From Atherix ibis (lineage: Eukaryota; Arthropoda; Insecta; Diptera; Athericidae): a DNA stretch of 64,000 bases. Positions 35,304 through 48,935 of the stretch are shown here, piece after piece; the first letter of the stretch is position 1; every line of letters begins with the position of its first letter. The notes beneath the pieces were generated by a model. That model was not told the DNA's origin, searched no databases, and worked only from the letters and a program-made list of their open reading frames with translations. The stretch is from assembly GCA_958298945.1 (NCBI GenBank), contig OY282606.1, forward strand, positions 75,565,622-75,629,621, written 5' to 3'. Made by a program: the position numbers and the translations under genes.

Positions 35304-35517
35304 GGCTATACTGTCATAGCGGATTTAATGGCCATGAACAAATTACAAATTTTTGTGACTCCGAAAATATTTGTCAACACAAAATATGTATAGCACGTGA
35401 GTGCATCTTAATTTAAGACGAGATCCTACTTGCGAGACGAGATTTTTTCTGTTCATTGGATCACACATCCTATAAGAAGATGGTCAGTCTTATAAGTAAG
35501 CAAAACCTACTTGGCGA

Positions 35518-36580
35518 ACCATCAATATAAAAAAATTATATTTTTGTAGTAAAATTAGGGATTTCAGGAGTTCTTTTTATAAAATAAATATAGTTTCTTA
35601 TGGAATATATTCATTCAAATTAAGGAATCAAATGATAATAGTGATACATATGAATATTTAAGACTAGTTTCTATAAAATATTATTTTTTAAAGGTCTAAT
35701 AAATAAAAATAGAAATTCGCAATATTTCGGAGATATCTTGAATAAAGCTGATATTTGTACAAACAAAAATATTTACATTAATGTTCAGTAATGACTGTAT
35801 GATTTTCGTTTTAATTATCAATTCATTATGAACTCCTTCACTTTAGAATGAAATGAAGGTGTGAATAATTAAATTTCTACCTTACATAATCATTTTATAT
35901 TAGCTGTCAAATATTTGCTTTAAAGTTTTCTAATTTCAATTTTTATTATTATTATCAGAAGATATTGAAATTGATATTCAATAAAATATTTCACTTAACT
36001 TGTTTATAAAAAATATTGTAAAAAAATTATAATATTCAGATTCTATGTAATCTGTAAGGTTATCGATTTGGTTGATTAGGGAAAAAATGCTTATAATAAC
36101 CTTAAAGGAGAATATTTCACTCCCGTACAGCAATACTTAAAAATATGTATAAGAGAGGACCAATTATAAATTTAAGAAAAGAAGCCTCATATTAAAAATA
36201 ATGAACTCATATCCAACAACCCACCTATTGGGATTTACAAGGAAGAGTAGTTAGAAAAATATATTTTGAATAAGCAATTCATAAATAAATATCGTTTAAA
36301 GGCTAATCTCCCATTCTTGTTCATAAAAAGAGTATAGAAAATAGGATTATAGCACTAAATTTGATTTAATGCAATAATAAAAATCGGATAGAATTCGACA
36401 CCAGCACCAGTTTATAAACATAAATAAAAATTGGGGAGGATAATAATTATTTTCTATATGAATAAAAAATTTATTCCAAAATAATCAAATATTTTTTATA
36501 AGTAATAATAAATAGTCCTTAATACAGGGTGTATCAAAAGATTAGTTCAAAACTTATTGATTTTTCAAATAATTAAGGGT
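35518..36580 (-). repeat. Repeat X, copy 2 (uninterrupted)
   Basis: In reverse complement this block matches both flanks of the R1 insertion in copy 1 (14545-16608), with scattered substitutions and small indels. It lacks the palindrome's left arm and the R1 insertion, so it shows the pre-insertion state. The outer end at 36526-36545 reads ACAGGGTGTATCAAAAGATT, a DNA-transposon-like terminus, but no matching inverted end is visible at 35518. The class is unknown. Confidence 0.75.
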
Positions 36581-36899
36581 GGAAATAAAAAATATTGATT
36601 TGACTGACCTGAACAAAATGCTTTAAATACACTGGAAAAATTTATATGGAAAACAATATCGGTTAAATTGCAAATGCCTCTGAGTTAAATTGATTCATTT
36701 TATTGATCATTTCTGGTTTAATTAATTATTTCGGAAATAATATTATTAATTTAATTGCGTTATAATTTTTTTTAAATTGGTCAATTTTCTCCATTCGACT
36801 AGCGTAGATCTTCCGCTTGCAGTATCCCTACAAAAAGAAATCGGGAATTGTTAAATATAGGGAGCGAGGAACCAATTGATATCATCACTTTTCGACGCA

Positions 36900-37300
36900 A
36901 GGAGTATGTCTAAAACTACAATTTACAAAGGTTCATTACCGTAGCTCAATGAGCAGAGTACAAATAGAATTACTCTTAAAACAAAAATTTGTACCACGGG
37001 AATCGGGTGCTTCCCGACACGCTGTGTCCGATAATGCTGAGGCGCCTTAGGCTGCATATCGGTGACTATGATTAATATCCATATCGCCGGTATGATCTCC
37101 GGACCTTTGGTTGAAGGTATCGGCTTTATCGTGGGCGTTGCAACTGCTTAGGACAGCAGAGGTTAAGATAAGCCTTGCCACAAATAGTTGGGATAATCAG
37201 CTTGTAACTGTTTGCTTACTGTTAATTGCTAATCTCTACGTTTGTAGGCGGCCGGTAGAATTATTTTTAACGATAAGTATTCTACATGTCGTCCAACCAA
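36900..37300 (+). repeat. R1-type 3' UTR fragment
   Basis: It matches the 3' UTR of the R1-like copy at 15400-15800: TTACCGTAGCTCAATGA, AAACAAAAATTTGTACCACG, TAATCAGCTTGTAACTG and the GTAGGCG stretch. The coding part is absent, so this is a severely 5'-truncated or broken copy. Confidence 0.75.
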
Positions 37301-39399
37301 AATTGGTCTAATTTGCAGATTAAAGAGTTTTGGCTATCTTTCATACGTCAACATAATAGCATCCAGAACAGCGTCCGTCCTCAAAGATATACTACACATA
37401 CACAGTCACTTTACGAGGGTATAAGAATGGTTACTGAGTTACCACTAGCTTTCTGCGCTTTATTGACGATTCCCCCTAAGCTGAAATAGATTTTTAGATT
37501 TGATAATCGTTAACGACTCACTATAAATTTCCTGTAAAAATCAGAATCAGATATAGAACTTTAAGACAATTTTGCTTTATTACCCGAGACTCTAATGACC
37601 TATCAACTAAGCTATTGCATCCCATGAATTTTGTACCGGAATATTCCAACAGTTTTAATTAGACCAGGCTTCAGTCTTTTGGACACTGTTTCATGTTCTT
37701 CAAATTATGTACTATACCTTTTAATAGAACTGTGTGTAAGTGTAACTTCATAACTACCTGCTATCGTCAAAGTTTTAGTGGCTTAAACTAAATCCGCCAG
37801 AATCTATATAAACCTGAACTTTGACGAACCACGAAATTATTTTGTGCAAGGTCAACAAACAACCTCAAATATATGAACGAACTCCATCACAACCTCAAAG
37901 TTATTGTTTCTTAATGAGTTATTAATGCAATAAATAAAAGCTAAATTTAAACATCAAAAAAAAATAATTACACTTTAGATTTAATTAATTATATTAAAAC
38001 CGCTAGAAAATCATCAATTGGAACGATAGTCAACGTTTTCATTTTTATTTTATACTTAATTGGTAGTTACGATTTGCAAATATAATACAATAAGTTCTAA
38101 TATAACGATAAAATATAATTGCAATCGGTACTCATACTTTAAAAGAGTAGGAGAATAACTAAACAATTAGAAGAAATATGAATTTCCGTGACATTTTCGA
38201 CTCCACATAATTCTAATATTCCTAAAAGCACATTGTACAAAAATTCATTGGAGGAGTATCGTTAGTATAAATATTAAATCATTTAAAGTTGTTGTGTTTT
38301 TTTTTATCTAATTCTATTTTGGTAGAATTTATACGGAATGTATGTAATTAAGGAAAAATTCCCTAGTTTGGGAGTACGAGTATTTTGTATGTTTGACCCA
38401 AAGAATCTCGAGTACCGTTTGTCATTGCATGTTTAACTAGAAATTGTCTGGCATCGTTACACACTACTCAACGGTCGAACGACTTAGAGGAGCACGAGCA
38501 TAACGATTGACCCCGAATCCAACACCAAACCAACCCAGTTATCAGTAATTAAAAGAAAATTCATATTAAATAGTAAATCAAATGATCTTATAATCACAAG
38601 AAAACCATCCAGTTTAGGATTTGTACGATTCGCAAAGAAGCACACTTGCTACATTTCCATTTGCTAGTTAATCACAAGAGCACTACAGATTTCGCACAAA
38701 ATAGACTTTTTGTTTTCTTTACAGATTGTTTCTAGTACATCTAAGTTCGACCATAATTTATCCTACGTTCAGATGTTATCATTGAAGATAAAAAAATTTA
38801 CATTACCACATACTGACATAGTATAATAATAAAAAAAAACGAACATTTATACGTGAGGTGAGTATTAAATGTTTATCAAATCGAGAGGAAAGTTACTTGA
38901 AGAGGATTTACAGTTTATGCCATTTTTTTTTTTGGTTTTACTACGTTTGCTGTATATGGAGCATTCAAGAAGTATTGTAGATGTGGTATGTTAATGATAG
39001 TGTTGGCAAAGTAAATTTAAATGCACTTCATGGCGCAGTTATATGCTCGTATGTACAATATCTGTAAGCCCATTCGGACCTCTGTGCGCACCCACACTTT
39101 AAAGTTATTTCTTCTTTTCTACACAAGATTTTAACCATAAAACGTAATCGTTTAATTTACTACCATAAATGGGTCATAAAATTGTGGGCACGTCCATATA
39201 CGTACAGTCAATATGCAAAATATAATTGTAACTCATATACGGGTACAGTACAATTGAGCGTATATTTATAATAAGTTTGGTATTTTCTTTACTCCGTTCT
39301 GTGGTGCACATTATATATTTATGAATATTCATATTTCCATACTAGAAATCGAATCAGCATAAGGTCTATACATCATGACATAGTTCAACTCTGCACATA
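37301..39399. other. Spacer, nothing recognised
   Basis: AT-rich sequence with no transposase, reverse transcriptase or exon that I can support. Confidence 0.4.
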
Positions 39400-40504
39400 A
39401 AACTTTATCGGGTTTTTTGGACGTCTTCGTAAGAATGAAGTGCTGCTCAGCGAGCGCGTGGCCCATCGACGAAAACAGGTGGTAGTCGGTAGGAACCAGG
39501 TCGGCTGAATAAGCGGGGTGAGGTAGCACCTCCTAGTTGAGTGTCTCCAAGTAGTTTCGGGCCATTTTTGACGTGGGCGATAGTGCGTTGTCGTGGAGGA
39601 AAATCAGCTTGTCATGTCTTTGTTGATAATCCGTCCTTTTTTCACGCAGAGCACGGTGTAATTTGATCAGTTGTTGGTGGTAGCCGTGGGCATTGACAGT
39701 TTCACCAGGTTTCAACATCTCATAGTAGACGATACCCTGCTGATCCCACCAAACGCACAGCATCGTCTTCCGTCCGAAGCGATTTGGTCTTGGAGAAGAT
39801 GTTGATGGTTGGCCGGGACTAACCCACGATTTCTTGCGTTTAGGATTCTCGAAATATATCCACTTTTCATCGCCTGTCACAATTCGATGCTGGAACGACT
39901 TTCCTTTTTGTCTGACGAGCAACATTTCACATGTGTTTTGGCGTCGCTCCATCTGCCTATCGTTCAATTCATGCGGCACCCATTTTCCGATCTTTTCAAT
40001 CTTCCCCATGGCACTCAGACGTATGGAAATGGCTGGTTGAGTAACACCCAATTGCTCCGCGAACATTTTTTGCGATTGTGTATCGTTTTTGTCCAAAAGA
40101 GCCTTCAATTGATGGTCCTCAACCTTCTTAGGCCGATTTTCACGCTTCTTGTCCCACAAGTCAAAATTGCCGTCTTTGAACCGACAAAACCAATCTCGGT
40201 ACGTTGTTTTCGATGAAGCACTGTCACCATAGGCCTCCATAAGCATTCGATACGATTCGGCAGCCGATTTCTTCAAATTGAAGCAGAAAAGCAGAGCTTC
40301 CCCCATATGCTCTTTTTCTGGCACAAAACTAGACATGATTACCAAAGGAAAAATGTATGTTGTTGAACTAAATTGCTGACAATGTGCACTGATTAATGTT
40401 GGCAGATGTCAAACTCATAAAAAAAAAGTATGGCGTACCCATGGTACCTTAATACGCTCACTCACGCCACCTATGACCAAACAGCGGATTTAAGCTTATA
40501 CACC
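39400..40504 (-). mobile_element. mariner element 3, mauritiana-type, 3'-truncated
   Basis: On the minus strand the 5' end is intact (GGTGTATAAGCTTAAATCCG, ending near 40504). The element then runs through the transposase and stops at about 39400, inside the C-terminal coding region, so the 3' inverted repeat is missing. It is closely related to 9814-11068. Confidence 0.9.
39402..40336 (-). pseudogene. mariner transposase pseudogene, best preserved of the three mauritiana copies
   Basis: The ATG at 40336 opens MSSFVPEKEHMGEALLFCFN, and the frame is intact for about 267 codons: HTH, WVPHELNDRQMERRQNTCEM, TGDEKWIYFENPKRKKSWV (first Asp), KTMLCVWWDQQGIVYYEMLK and LIFLHDNALSPTSK (second Asp). 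It is stopped by a TAG where sister copies have Trp (TLN-W-EVLPHP). It continues with LVPTDYHLFSSMGHALAEQH (third Asp region, with SPDLAPSD altered), then frameshifts and is truncated. It retains two of three catalytic Asp in one open frame. Confidence 0.92.
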
Positions 40505-41972
40505 AAAATTACAATCGCATTGAATATGATTTTACTTGTAAAGTTCCACTACTTTAAATAAAATGGGATGACTGTAGATCATACATATGACTAAAAAAAA
40601 AGAATCGGAAACTAAACCATAAATTAGCAAGATTATTTGGTTCGCTCTCTGAACTTAAATTCGCAATTCAATGTTCAAATAGATGAATAAGTATCTATAC
40701 CATTTTACATTTGAAAACAATAATTATTTGTATGTAATTATAATGCTCGAAATAGGTAAATAATAATTAATGGTATCTTAAATGATAAATTGAATGTAGA
40801 AAGCGTAAAATGCAAAATGGTCATGTAAGGACGATGATGGTCTGCCCACTAGTATATCTTATACGATCATGCAAACTTTTATTTATTTAATTATAGAAGA
40901 AAATTAATTTACGTTTCTCTCTATTTAAAGCTGAATAATAAAAAACTGAAATATTTCTATACCATCAGGGGGTTATCGACAAAATAAAAAACAGTTTAGA
41001 AAGTATTATTTATGAAGAATCAACTTGTCTCTCATTAAGTACATACTATATAGTTAAGCACGAATTATAAAAAAAAAATCTGCCCTAAATAAGTATACTG
41101 AGAATATGTTACTTCTTTAAGACATTGTATAGAAGTGAATCCATTCAAATTTATTATATTCATTTCCTTTTGATTTATTATTTAAGCATATTAGGAAGCA
41201 CAAGTACATTATATTCTTGCATAAATATAATAGGATATTCTCATAAAGGCTGCGGTAAAACGGTCGTAAATTATCAGTTTTCATTGCTGGTAATTCCATT
41301 CATGCTCGTATATATTATGTGGCTAACGCAAACGTATTTCTTTAAATAATTAAATTGGACACATTATCATAATTAATACATTTATAATTCGTAAATGTAC
41401 TTATTCATTTCAACTAATGTATTTACATATTTATCTATGCTATTATTATTGAATGTTCCCTATGTATTTCTATGCCAAGTTTCATAGCCTTGCATTTTTC
41501 AGAGGCCTAGGGTCTAGTACGGAATGAACTCACTCCTCTACTGATTCCACAGTCACTTCTAAGAAGTCGTTGTACTCGTAACATATGCCCTAGAACTACT
41601 ACACATGAAATGACGCTTAGACTATTGTAGGACAAAATGAGAAAAACTGTCAAAAAGTTGGGAGAAAAATTTACGTATACAAAAAAAAAATTATAAATAC
41701 AAAAAAGTATAGTACAATAACAAATAGTGTAACAGTTGAAAGCACCAAACTATATTACTTTTCCAATATTTCTTGCAGTACATTTGGAAAATATTTGATT
41801 AGAATACCTCATCAAAAGTCTAATAAATCTTTATATTATATATAAATACTGACTGTATTTATGATAATATGCGTACTTTAAAATATATTGGATTAGCAAT
41901 AGGTCTAAATTTATGTATTGTACATTCAAAATCGTTCCAAATAAGATTTCAGGAATCCTATACTAAATAATG
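40505..41972. other. Spacer, nothing recognised
   Basis: AT-rich sequence without supported features. Confidence 0.4.
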
Positions 41973-43020
41973 CAGGGTGCGTTTTATGTTTCAGGTCGAA
42001 GTTTTTTTTTTAACAACTTTTAAATAAAATAGAATTTATAATTTATATTTTATTAATTGATTATATGGTCTTTAGCACTGTGAATAGAATATAATGTCGA
42101 TCAAATGCCCGCTTTTGACCGAGGCGCACAGGCGAGCTGTTTTAAGCACATTTTTCATAACATTTTCACAGAATTCTTCTGTTATTTCGGCAATTTCGTT
42201 TTGAATGTTGTCCGTAAGCATCAAGGATGTGATTGGTTTGTTAGTGTACAGCTTTTTTCTTCAAGTACGAAGAAATCCAACGAAGAAATCCAAAGGGTTC
42301 AAATCAGGGGATCATGGGGGCCAGTCGCTATCACCACTTTTTGAGATTATTGGGCCGTTATACTACGAGGGTGTAGTGATTTTTGGTGTAGCAGTTGAGG
42401 GTTTTCAGTGCCCTAATAGTGGCTATTCTGTTTATTAACAAAGCCAGCCAAGAAGAAGTGTGCTTCGTCGCTCATAATGATTTCTTGCCAAAAATGAAGG
42501 TCGTCTATTCCGAGCTGTAAAACTCGAACACTCCGGTCTCGCCGACGTTTATGGTCATTTGCCTGCAGCTGTTGTGTCAATTGAATTTTATACAGGTAAG
42601 AAAAGATCTTTTTTGAAAAATTTTAACAAACATGATGGAGATATTCCCAATTCTTGTGCACGACGTCGATGACATGTACCCAAACATTCAGCAACATTCT
42701 GCTTCACTGCATCAATCTTTTCAGATATATATTGGCTTAATTGTCGCCCAGTCTTTACTTTAACTCCAAGTATAGCATATTTTCGAAATTATTCATTATA
42801 CGCTGAATGGTTGACTTGCTTGGCCATCATATGATTAACACCAAAAACGTCACCAAAAACGAATAATTAATTAAATAAAATGTTTTAATAATTTCAACCC
42901 GTTGTTGCGATTTTAGGTGCTTCATAATAAATTGCTATCACCCACTCTATGACTGTCAAATGCCAACAGACAAATGTCATTCAAACCAAAATGGCGGCCA
43001 GGAATATAAAAAGCACCCTG
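41973..43020 (-). mobile_element. DD41D-group Tc1/mariner element
   Basis: The ends are inverted repeats: CAGGGTGCGTTTTATGTTTC from 41973 and, read inward from 43020, CAGGGTGCTTTTTATATTCC. TA follows the right end (43021-43022); the left flank is TG. The transposase is minus-strand and decayed: ATG at 42925 (MKHLKSQQRVEIIKTFYLIN), IIMSDEAHFFLAGFVNKQN (first Asp), DLNPLDFFVG (third Asp), and end ACASVKSGHLIDIIF. The segment with the second Asp is deleted, consistent with the short length (1048 bp). Confidence 0.85.
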
Positions 43021-43022
43021 TA

Positions 43023-46000
43023 TTATGTATTCGGCTTATTCAATCTACCTGAAAACTATTCGTGACCCATTAAATAATCCTGTACCCAATGAGATTTTAC
43101 ATGAATTACTTAAAAATAAGAATGTCGAGTTGCGTTGTGTGAGAGCGAATTTTTTTTATCAAACATTTGCGCTAAAGGAGCAATGAATATCCTTTATCTG
43201 ACAACATTTTTTTACATTATGTAAGGAATTCACTATTAAAAAATAGATAAATAATTTTGAGGCTTTAATAAAAATAAAAATCGCATTTTTCGGTAAGAAT
43301 TTTGAAGCAGCGCCATCTATTGTCGTTTGATCGTACCAAACTCATAATATTTTGAAATTGTGTTCAATGTACACATTGTATTTTTGAAAATGGTAGCAAT
43401 GTTCAATGAGTTAAGGGTGTTCTTTTTCGGAGTTTTTCAGATCCAATAGGTGTTGCAACGCAATAGTAATGCATATGGATTCATTGATAATTTTGTTCAA
43501 GTTATTTTATGTTCTTTCAGATGTCATTATTTAGATACCTATTAAAAAGACTTCTAAATTTTTAGAAATTCAACGACTATGTTATTATTCTTTAAAGTGG
43601 ATCATCAAGTACCCCATTTCTAATATAAATTGTATATATTTCAATAATATTACTACTAATTTTTAGCCTTTATATTCTGCCTGTTTGGATGCACATAAAA
43701 ATCTATTAAGTAGTATCAGAAGCGTAGTTTATAATAAAAGTAAACATTTTATGTTGTCAGTTATGGTAATTTATAAAAAAAAATTATATTATTATTCAAA
43801 GACATTTAAAACGGCTTTCCAGTGTATACACATATAAATAAAAATTTCATTCAAATCTTATCGCCCATTTATAAAATACTGAAGGTGAAATTAATTTTAC
43901 TTAGTTTAATCAACTCTAATATGCACACACCTTATTTTTCATTATATTCACATAGTAAGGCAAATAATTTAAGTAATTCCATTTGAAATTGGCGTGAATT
44001 TAAACTGGCTTTGATTATTCCACTTCACTATCATTTGCTTAAAAAAATTATCTTATTGTATTGTACAAATAATTGTCTTTTTATCAAGATAAGCGCTGGA
44101 AAAAAAAAATATTTCCGCATCTTACACATTTTATTATAATATAACACTTTCAATTTTTATTTCTACTTAATTATCAAAACTTTTTCGTGATAATACTTAA
44201 TGGAAAAGTAAATAAAACCGTTTGGCACTCTTATATTGCGTATGCAAAGTAATATAAAATAATTCCCATTTTATTAACACAGTTTCGATAAATTACATAA
44301 AATTATCATACTCAGGTGTTATTGTAGTTAAATATTATTTTTATATTGACTCACTACTATCACAGATTTTTCGCAATTGTATGGTGAATGAGGATTCTTG
44401 TTTTCCGTATAATTTAATAAATTATTTCGGTCTTTATGAATGAAGCTATCAAATACTATCAAGGTCAAAAAAGTCATACCTGTTTCTTGTCAGAAATTTC
44501 AATAATCTTTTCTAGACTTTTGAGCTTTTATTAAAAAAATTCCCATTCCTATATAATATGGTTTGTTATATAATTATTAAGAAAAAATAATTAAAAAAAA
44601 ACAATTTATTAACATTTCTATTTCTTTTTTTAGATTCAAGTTTTACTATTTCACAAATTTATTATGAGTTTTTTTTACTCACAAGCAGATACATTGAATG
44701 TCAGGATTACCAACCTAGCGTCAGTTGTTGAGTTCTCAATATCAGTAATTTTGTTATTTTCGAAATACTGCAAGAAGTTTTCTATTTTATTATGTTTGAA
44801 ATTAAGTATCTTAAAATATTTGATCAAGTAGCAACTAAAAATTCATGTTCATTTTATGTGAAGAATTTGCTTATTCATAGACTTGACAAGAAACGGACAA
44901 GTAAGTCGCTCGGCTTAAAAGATCCAAAAGCGATGAAATTGAATTTGAAAAATAATACAGAATAGTTTATTAGAAACCAATAATCTGCTTGAATATCATT
45001 AATTTTTGTATTTACAAAAAAAAATAGAATTTCCAATAGGGTTAACCGTATGTTAATTATTGTTACTCAGTATAGTTTTTCATTTTATCATAAAGAGACT
45101 CAAACTTTAAATCCTTTTTAAATAAAATAAATTAACTACAAAATTATGTCTTATTGAAAAAAAAACACAAAAATTACGTCTTATTGAAAAATTGTGTTTC
45201 GTGGCTAATATCATTTCTGTCCTAATAGTTTTGTTAACAAGCAAAATTGCCCCTTTAAAGGTAAGAGAAATCCTCAAGTATCTACGAAAATATACTGTTT
45301 GGTATGACATCTGAAATGAGCCCGGACCTTGCGTTGTAATCAACGGATATAATTGTAGTTCTTACACGAATTGATGTCACGAAATCATTCGCCGAGTAGG
45401 TTCCTTAAATATAGAAAGAATATGCACTTTTATATCGCGAAACTATGTTATTTTTTGGATAAATTGTTTTGTAAATAAGTCAAATCTATGAAAAGATATT
45501 GGAGACATCATTAAATTCACGGAAATGCACTGTTTGAATGTTAAAGGCCCGGAGCTTTCGTTACAATTAACAAACAGGCCATGATCAATGATTATTTTAT
45601 CAAAAATATTGAAGATACCATATATGAGGTCCGTATGATAAGTCATTGGCTAATGCAAGGATGTAGCTGATATCTACAAATCGATATTTTTATATCATCT
45701 AACAGTCTTTAAAAAAACAGGCATGCAAAATTTTAGTGATATTTGTTTATTATTATAGTTTTGACAGCCATTAAAAGCGACACATAGAAAAAAGTGAATT
45801 TCGTGTATTAATAAAACACTATTTTTTTAAGGAAAAAAACAAATTCTGAAACCAAAACGAAGCCTAAAAAGTATAATAGCGACACCTCATCATCGTGTAT
45901 AATGATTCGTTGGGGTTGTACGAACACAAGTAACGCCCAGGACGTCCATTTAGACCACCATCGAAGAAATTATTAATAAAATCCATACTATTGTTTAAAA

Positions 46001-46180
46001 AAACTTTAGAGTAAAAGTGTATGAGATAACTGATATGGTAAATATCTTAAAAGAAAGTGTAGGCAATATCTTGCATGAAATTTCTTGTCCAGAGCCGTGT
46101 GTGGACTAGAAAAATTCATGTAAAAACTCTTAAATATAAGCTCTATTCATGGTAATAAAATACAGAAATTATCACCATAA
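43023..46180. other. Spacer with unrecognised repeated, protein-like segment
   Basis: Mostly AT-rich. A minus-strand reading at 45340-45200 (VYFRRYLRISLTFKGAILLV) resembles a plus-strand reading at 51520-51572 (IRYLMRISLTSKGTQF), and a weaker echo lies at 45460-45600, suggesting an old repeat family I cannot name. GAGGTCCGTATGATAAGTCA near 45627 looks like a mariner end, but no partner was found. Confidence 0.35.
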
Positions 46181-46184
46181 GACG

Positions 46185-46445
46185 GATAAAATTAAGTTTA
46201 ATAGGTTGAGGTATGCTGGACACAGAATCCGTCAGGAAGATCCTGACCGGAAAGTCTATGGTGGCTTCGTCAGAAAGATCCTAACCTGAAAGTATACGGT
46301 GGCTTCATTCATGGTACCAGAAAAGGATGTATGCTCTACCTTCGATGGAGTGGCGGCATTGGGAGTATCGAACTGGAAGATCGTTGCGTGATATCGACTT
46401 CTTTGATTCGGCAGGTATAGACCGAACTCCCAGTTGTTGCGGCAT
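46185..46445 (+). repeat. RTE-type 3' end fragment
   Basis: Reads KIKFNRLRYAGHRIRQEDPD, the C-terminal IK-RLR-GH block of RTE-type elements. A 34-bp piece then recurs (CGTCAGGAAGATCCTGACCG against CGTCAGAAAGATCCTAACCT), and the fragment ends with the tail motif CTTTGATTCGGCAGGTATAG. Only the extreme 3' end is kept. Confidence 0.65.
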
Positions 46446-48935
46446 TCATGATGATGATTTGTTGCCTTAAGGCTATAAAGTCATGACCTCATATATTCAT
46501 AGAATCCCCAATGAATCAAAGTACAGATCTCACACTTCTTCGCAAACTGAACCAATAAGTATAGCTGAGCTAGTCTTAAATATGAACCCCATACTGGTCT
46601 ATCTGATATTTCATTTTTTATTCCTCTATTCTACCCTATACTCATAATTTGAATATTTTAGAGCTCTTATTATCTTTGAACTGCTTTAATGTGACATTGT
46701 AACAACGATTGTGATCACTTGAAATTATTGCTGAGTGACTTCAATTGAAGCCTTTGACTACCTTAGCTCCTTATAAGCAATTCATCAGTCCTTTACAAGA
46801 AATTCCTCAATAAATTACTCTTTTCCAACGATTTCCTTAAATAATTTTTTTCAAAAACTTTTTATTAAATGTTCTGATAACTTCTCACTCATCCAGTTTA
46901 ATATAATTTACCGAAAAAGTTTTACCTTAACACCCTGTACAATTTAAAAGATTTCTTTAACACCCAATATTATGCTATTTTTTCCAATCAAATAAAAAAT
47001 GGAAATTGAATTTTTTTTTTGCTAATCACAATATTTTTTAATTTTTAATATTTATTCATCATCATTTCGGGAAAAATGCGAGAAAAAATGAGAAATTTAT
47101 AGCGACAGATTAAAATATGGTCTACTGGATTTTACCAAATCTTCAACACTAAATGGAATATATAAACAAATGGAATGATTTATTTCTAAATTATATTTAA
47201 TATAAACAAATTCATATTATCTATATATTATATTAACATATTTGTGCGTAGATTATAATCATTATTGAAAGAGGCAATGAAAAATCCCAAATCGCCTCAA
47301 ATGTATTTTAATATTCAGTCCATAAATTACAATCAAATGGAAAAAATAGAAAAATTACGCATTCTGAATATAGTCATATATAAAATTTTAGAAATCATAA
47401 AATTTAAAGTATTTTTTTTCATTTAGTTAATTTTGTTCAAAATATATTGTGTAATTTTTTTTTTAATGAATATTGGATAATTGCCAAGTTTTTATCATAT
47501 CCGAAATATGAGTACTAATAAATATTGAAAATGAAAATTATTTGAAGAAATTTTTGCTTCTAAAAATACATTTTTAATTATACTCGTAATAACAAAAATT
47601 GAAAATAATATATTCCAATTTTTATTATTACGAGTGCGATTTTATGGGAAAAGTTTGTACGCCTATGCAAGAACAGAAAATTGTTTTGAGATTGCTGCGT
47701 AAAAATTATTTCTACAAATCATAAAGTCCGAAATTGGTTAAATTTTTTTTTTAATCAATTTTTGCAGGCTTCACTGAATGTGATAGAATTTGTAATTTCA
47801 AAGATCTCATTTGAACATAAATTTTAGCGAATATACCATAAAATACCGTGATTATATGATAAACATTCTAACAACTACTAGTTGGTAAATTAGTAATTTA
47901 TGGTTGAAGACTATAAGGCAAGTTCCAGTGTCAAATGTTAATTTAATTTCTACTCGTATATAATATTGACGATCTTCGCCAACCTCTGATATGATCTGTT
48001 CGCCTAACCAACGACTGCAATAAAGCCAAATTATTATATTTACTACATAATCGAAATATGTCGAATGTAATTGAAATTGATTATGTTTCTTACGTGTTGG
48101 TTAAAAGTTATTCTTTCTTGTTTGTTTTTTTTACAAAATTTTGACATTTTTCCATATTTTTCTTAATTACTCCGAAAATTATTGATTGTGCCTAAAGTAA
48201 TATTGTCACATAATATCTTCGTTAAAAATTTGGACATATATACATAAACATATGTAAGTACATACACGGGATTAGAATATTATCATAATTTATTAAAATT
48301 TCTTGGAATAGCCTAAATAGGAAAATTATTAATACGAGTAAAATCATTTTTGAATCGGTGATAAATTTTGATTATTTTATATTAACCGAAATGATCTTCC
48401 GCCGAATAAAATATGAAATTTAAATTGTTTGTAATCCCACGCAACTTCATTGCAATAGAAAGTATTTCATTCCATTTGCTTATTGACCGAATTGAGTTCA
48501 TCTGTGGGGATTTTTGTTTCTCCTTAACATATGCACGTCATTATTCTTAAGTATTTAATGGAGTTCAAATTTTTCTATTATATTTTTTTCAAATTATTTT
48601 TATGAATGTTGGCGAAATATTTGTCTATTTTGAAGATATTTTTTTTTCTTTGGTGTTGAAATTTTTTGTGGGTATATAACCCTCATGGCTGTTTTTGACA
48701 AATCTCATCCGATCGACCCAATTTTCGCATAACGGACTGAACACAATTGCGACTTGCGAACAGTAACTTCAACTCGAGTCAATCAAAAAATTCATCAAAT
48801 ATTAAACACAATTAGAATGAGTAAAAAAAAACGTCTTCTGACCAGTTTATTATTTATTTAATGTAAGAAAATAGTCGCTCCTAGACGTGCAGTACAAGTT
48901 TCAGCTTTGTCCGGTATCTACGTGACACTATAGAT
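46446..48935. other. Spacer with a small hairpin
   Basis: AT-rich sequence. A 20-bp inverted repeat with one mismatch lies at 47582-47601 and 47616-47635 (ACTCGTAATAACAAAAATTG and complement). Nothing else is supported. Confidence 0.45.

Larger units (their letters stand above)
32740..35305 (-). mobile_element. RTE-type retrotransposon fragments, copy 2, with insertions
   Basis: Minus-strand RT segment 35303-34917 and C-terminal segment 33121-32777, followed by the 3' tail motif TTTGATTCAGC (32755-32770 region). Between them lie a long-TIR mariner (33438-34185) and unclassified sequence, so the middle of the RTE is missing or displaced. It is the same family as 24780-26530. Confidence 0.7.

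Noticed and set aside
42105..42438. Plus-strand open frames of 79 and 77 codons
   Set aside because: They are antisense to the DD41D transposase remnant at 41973-43020.
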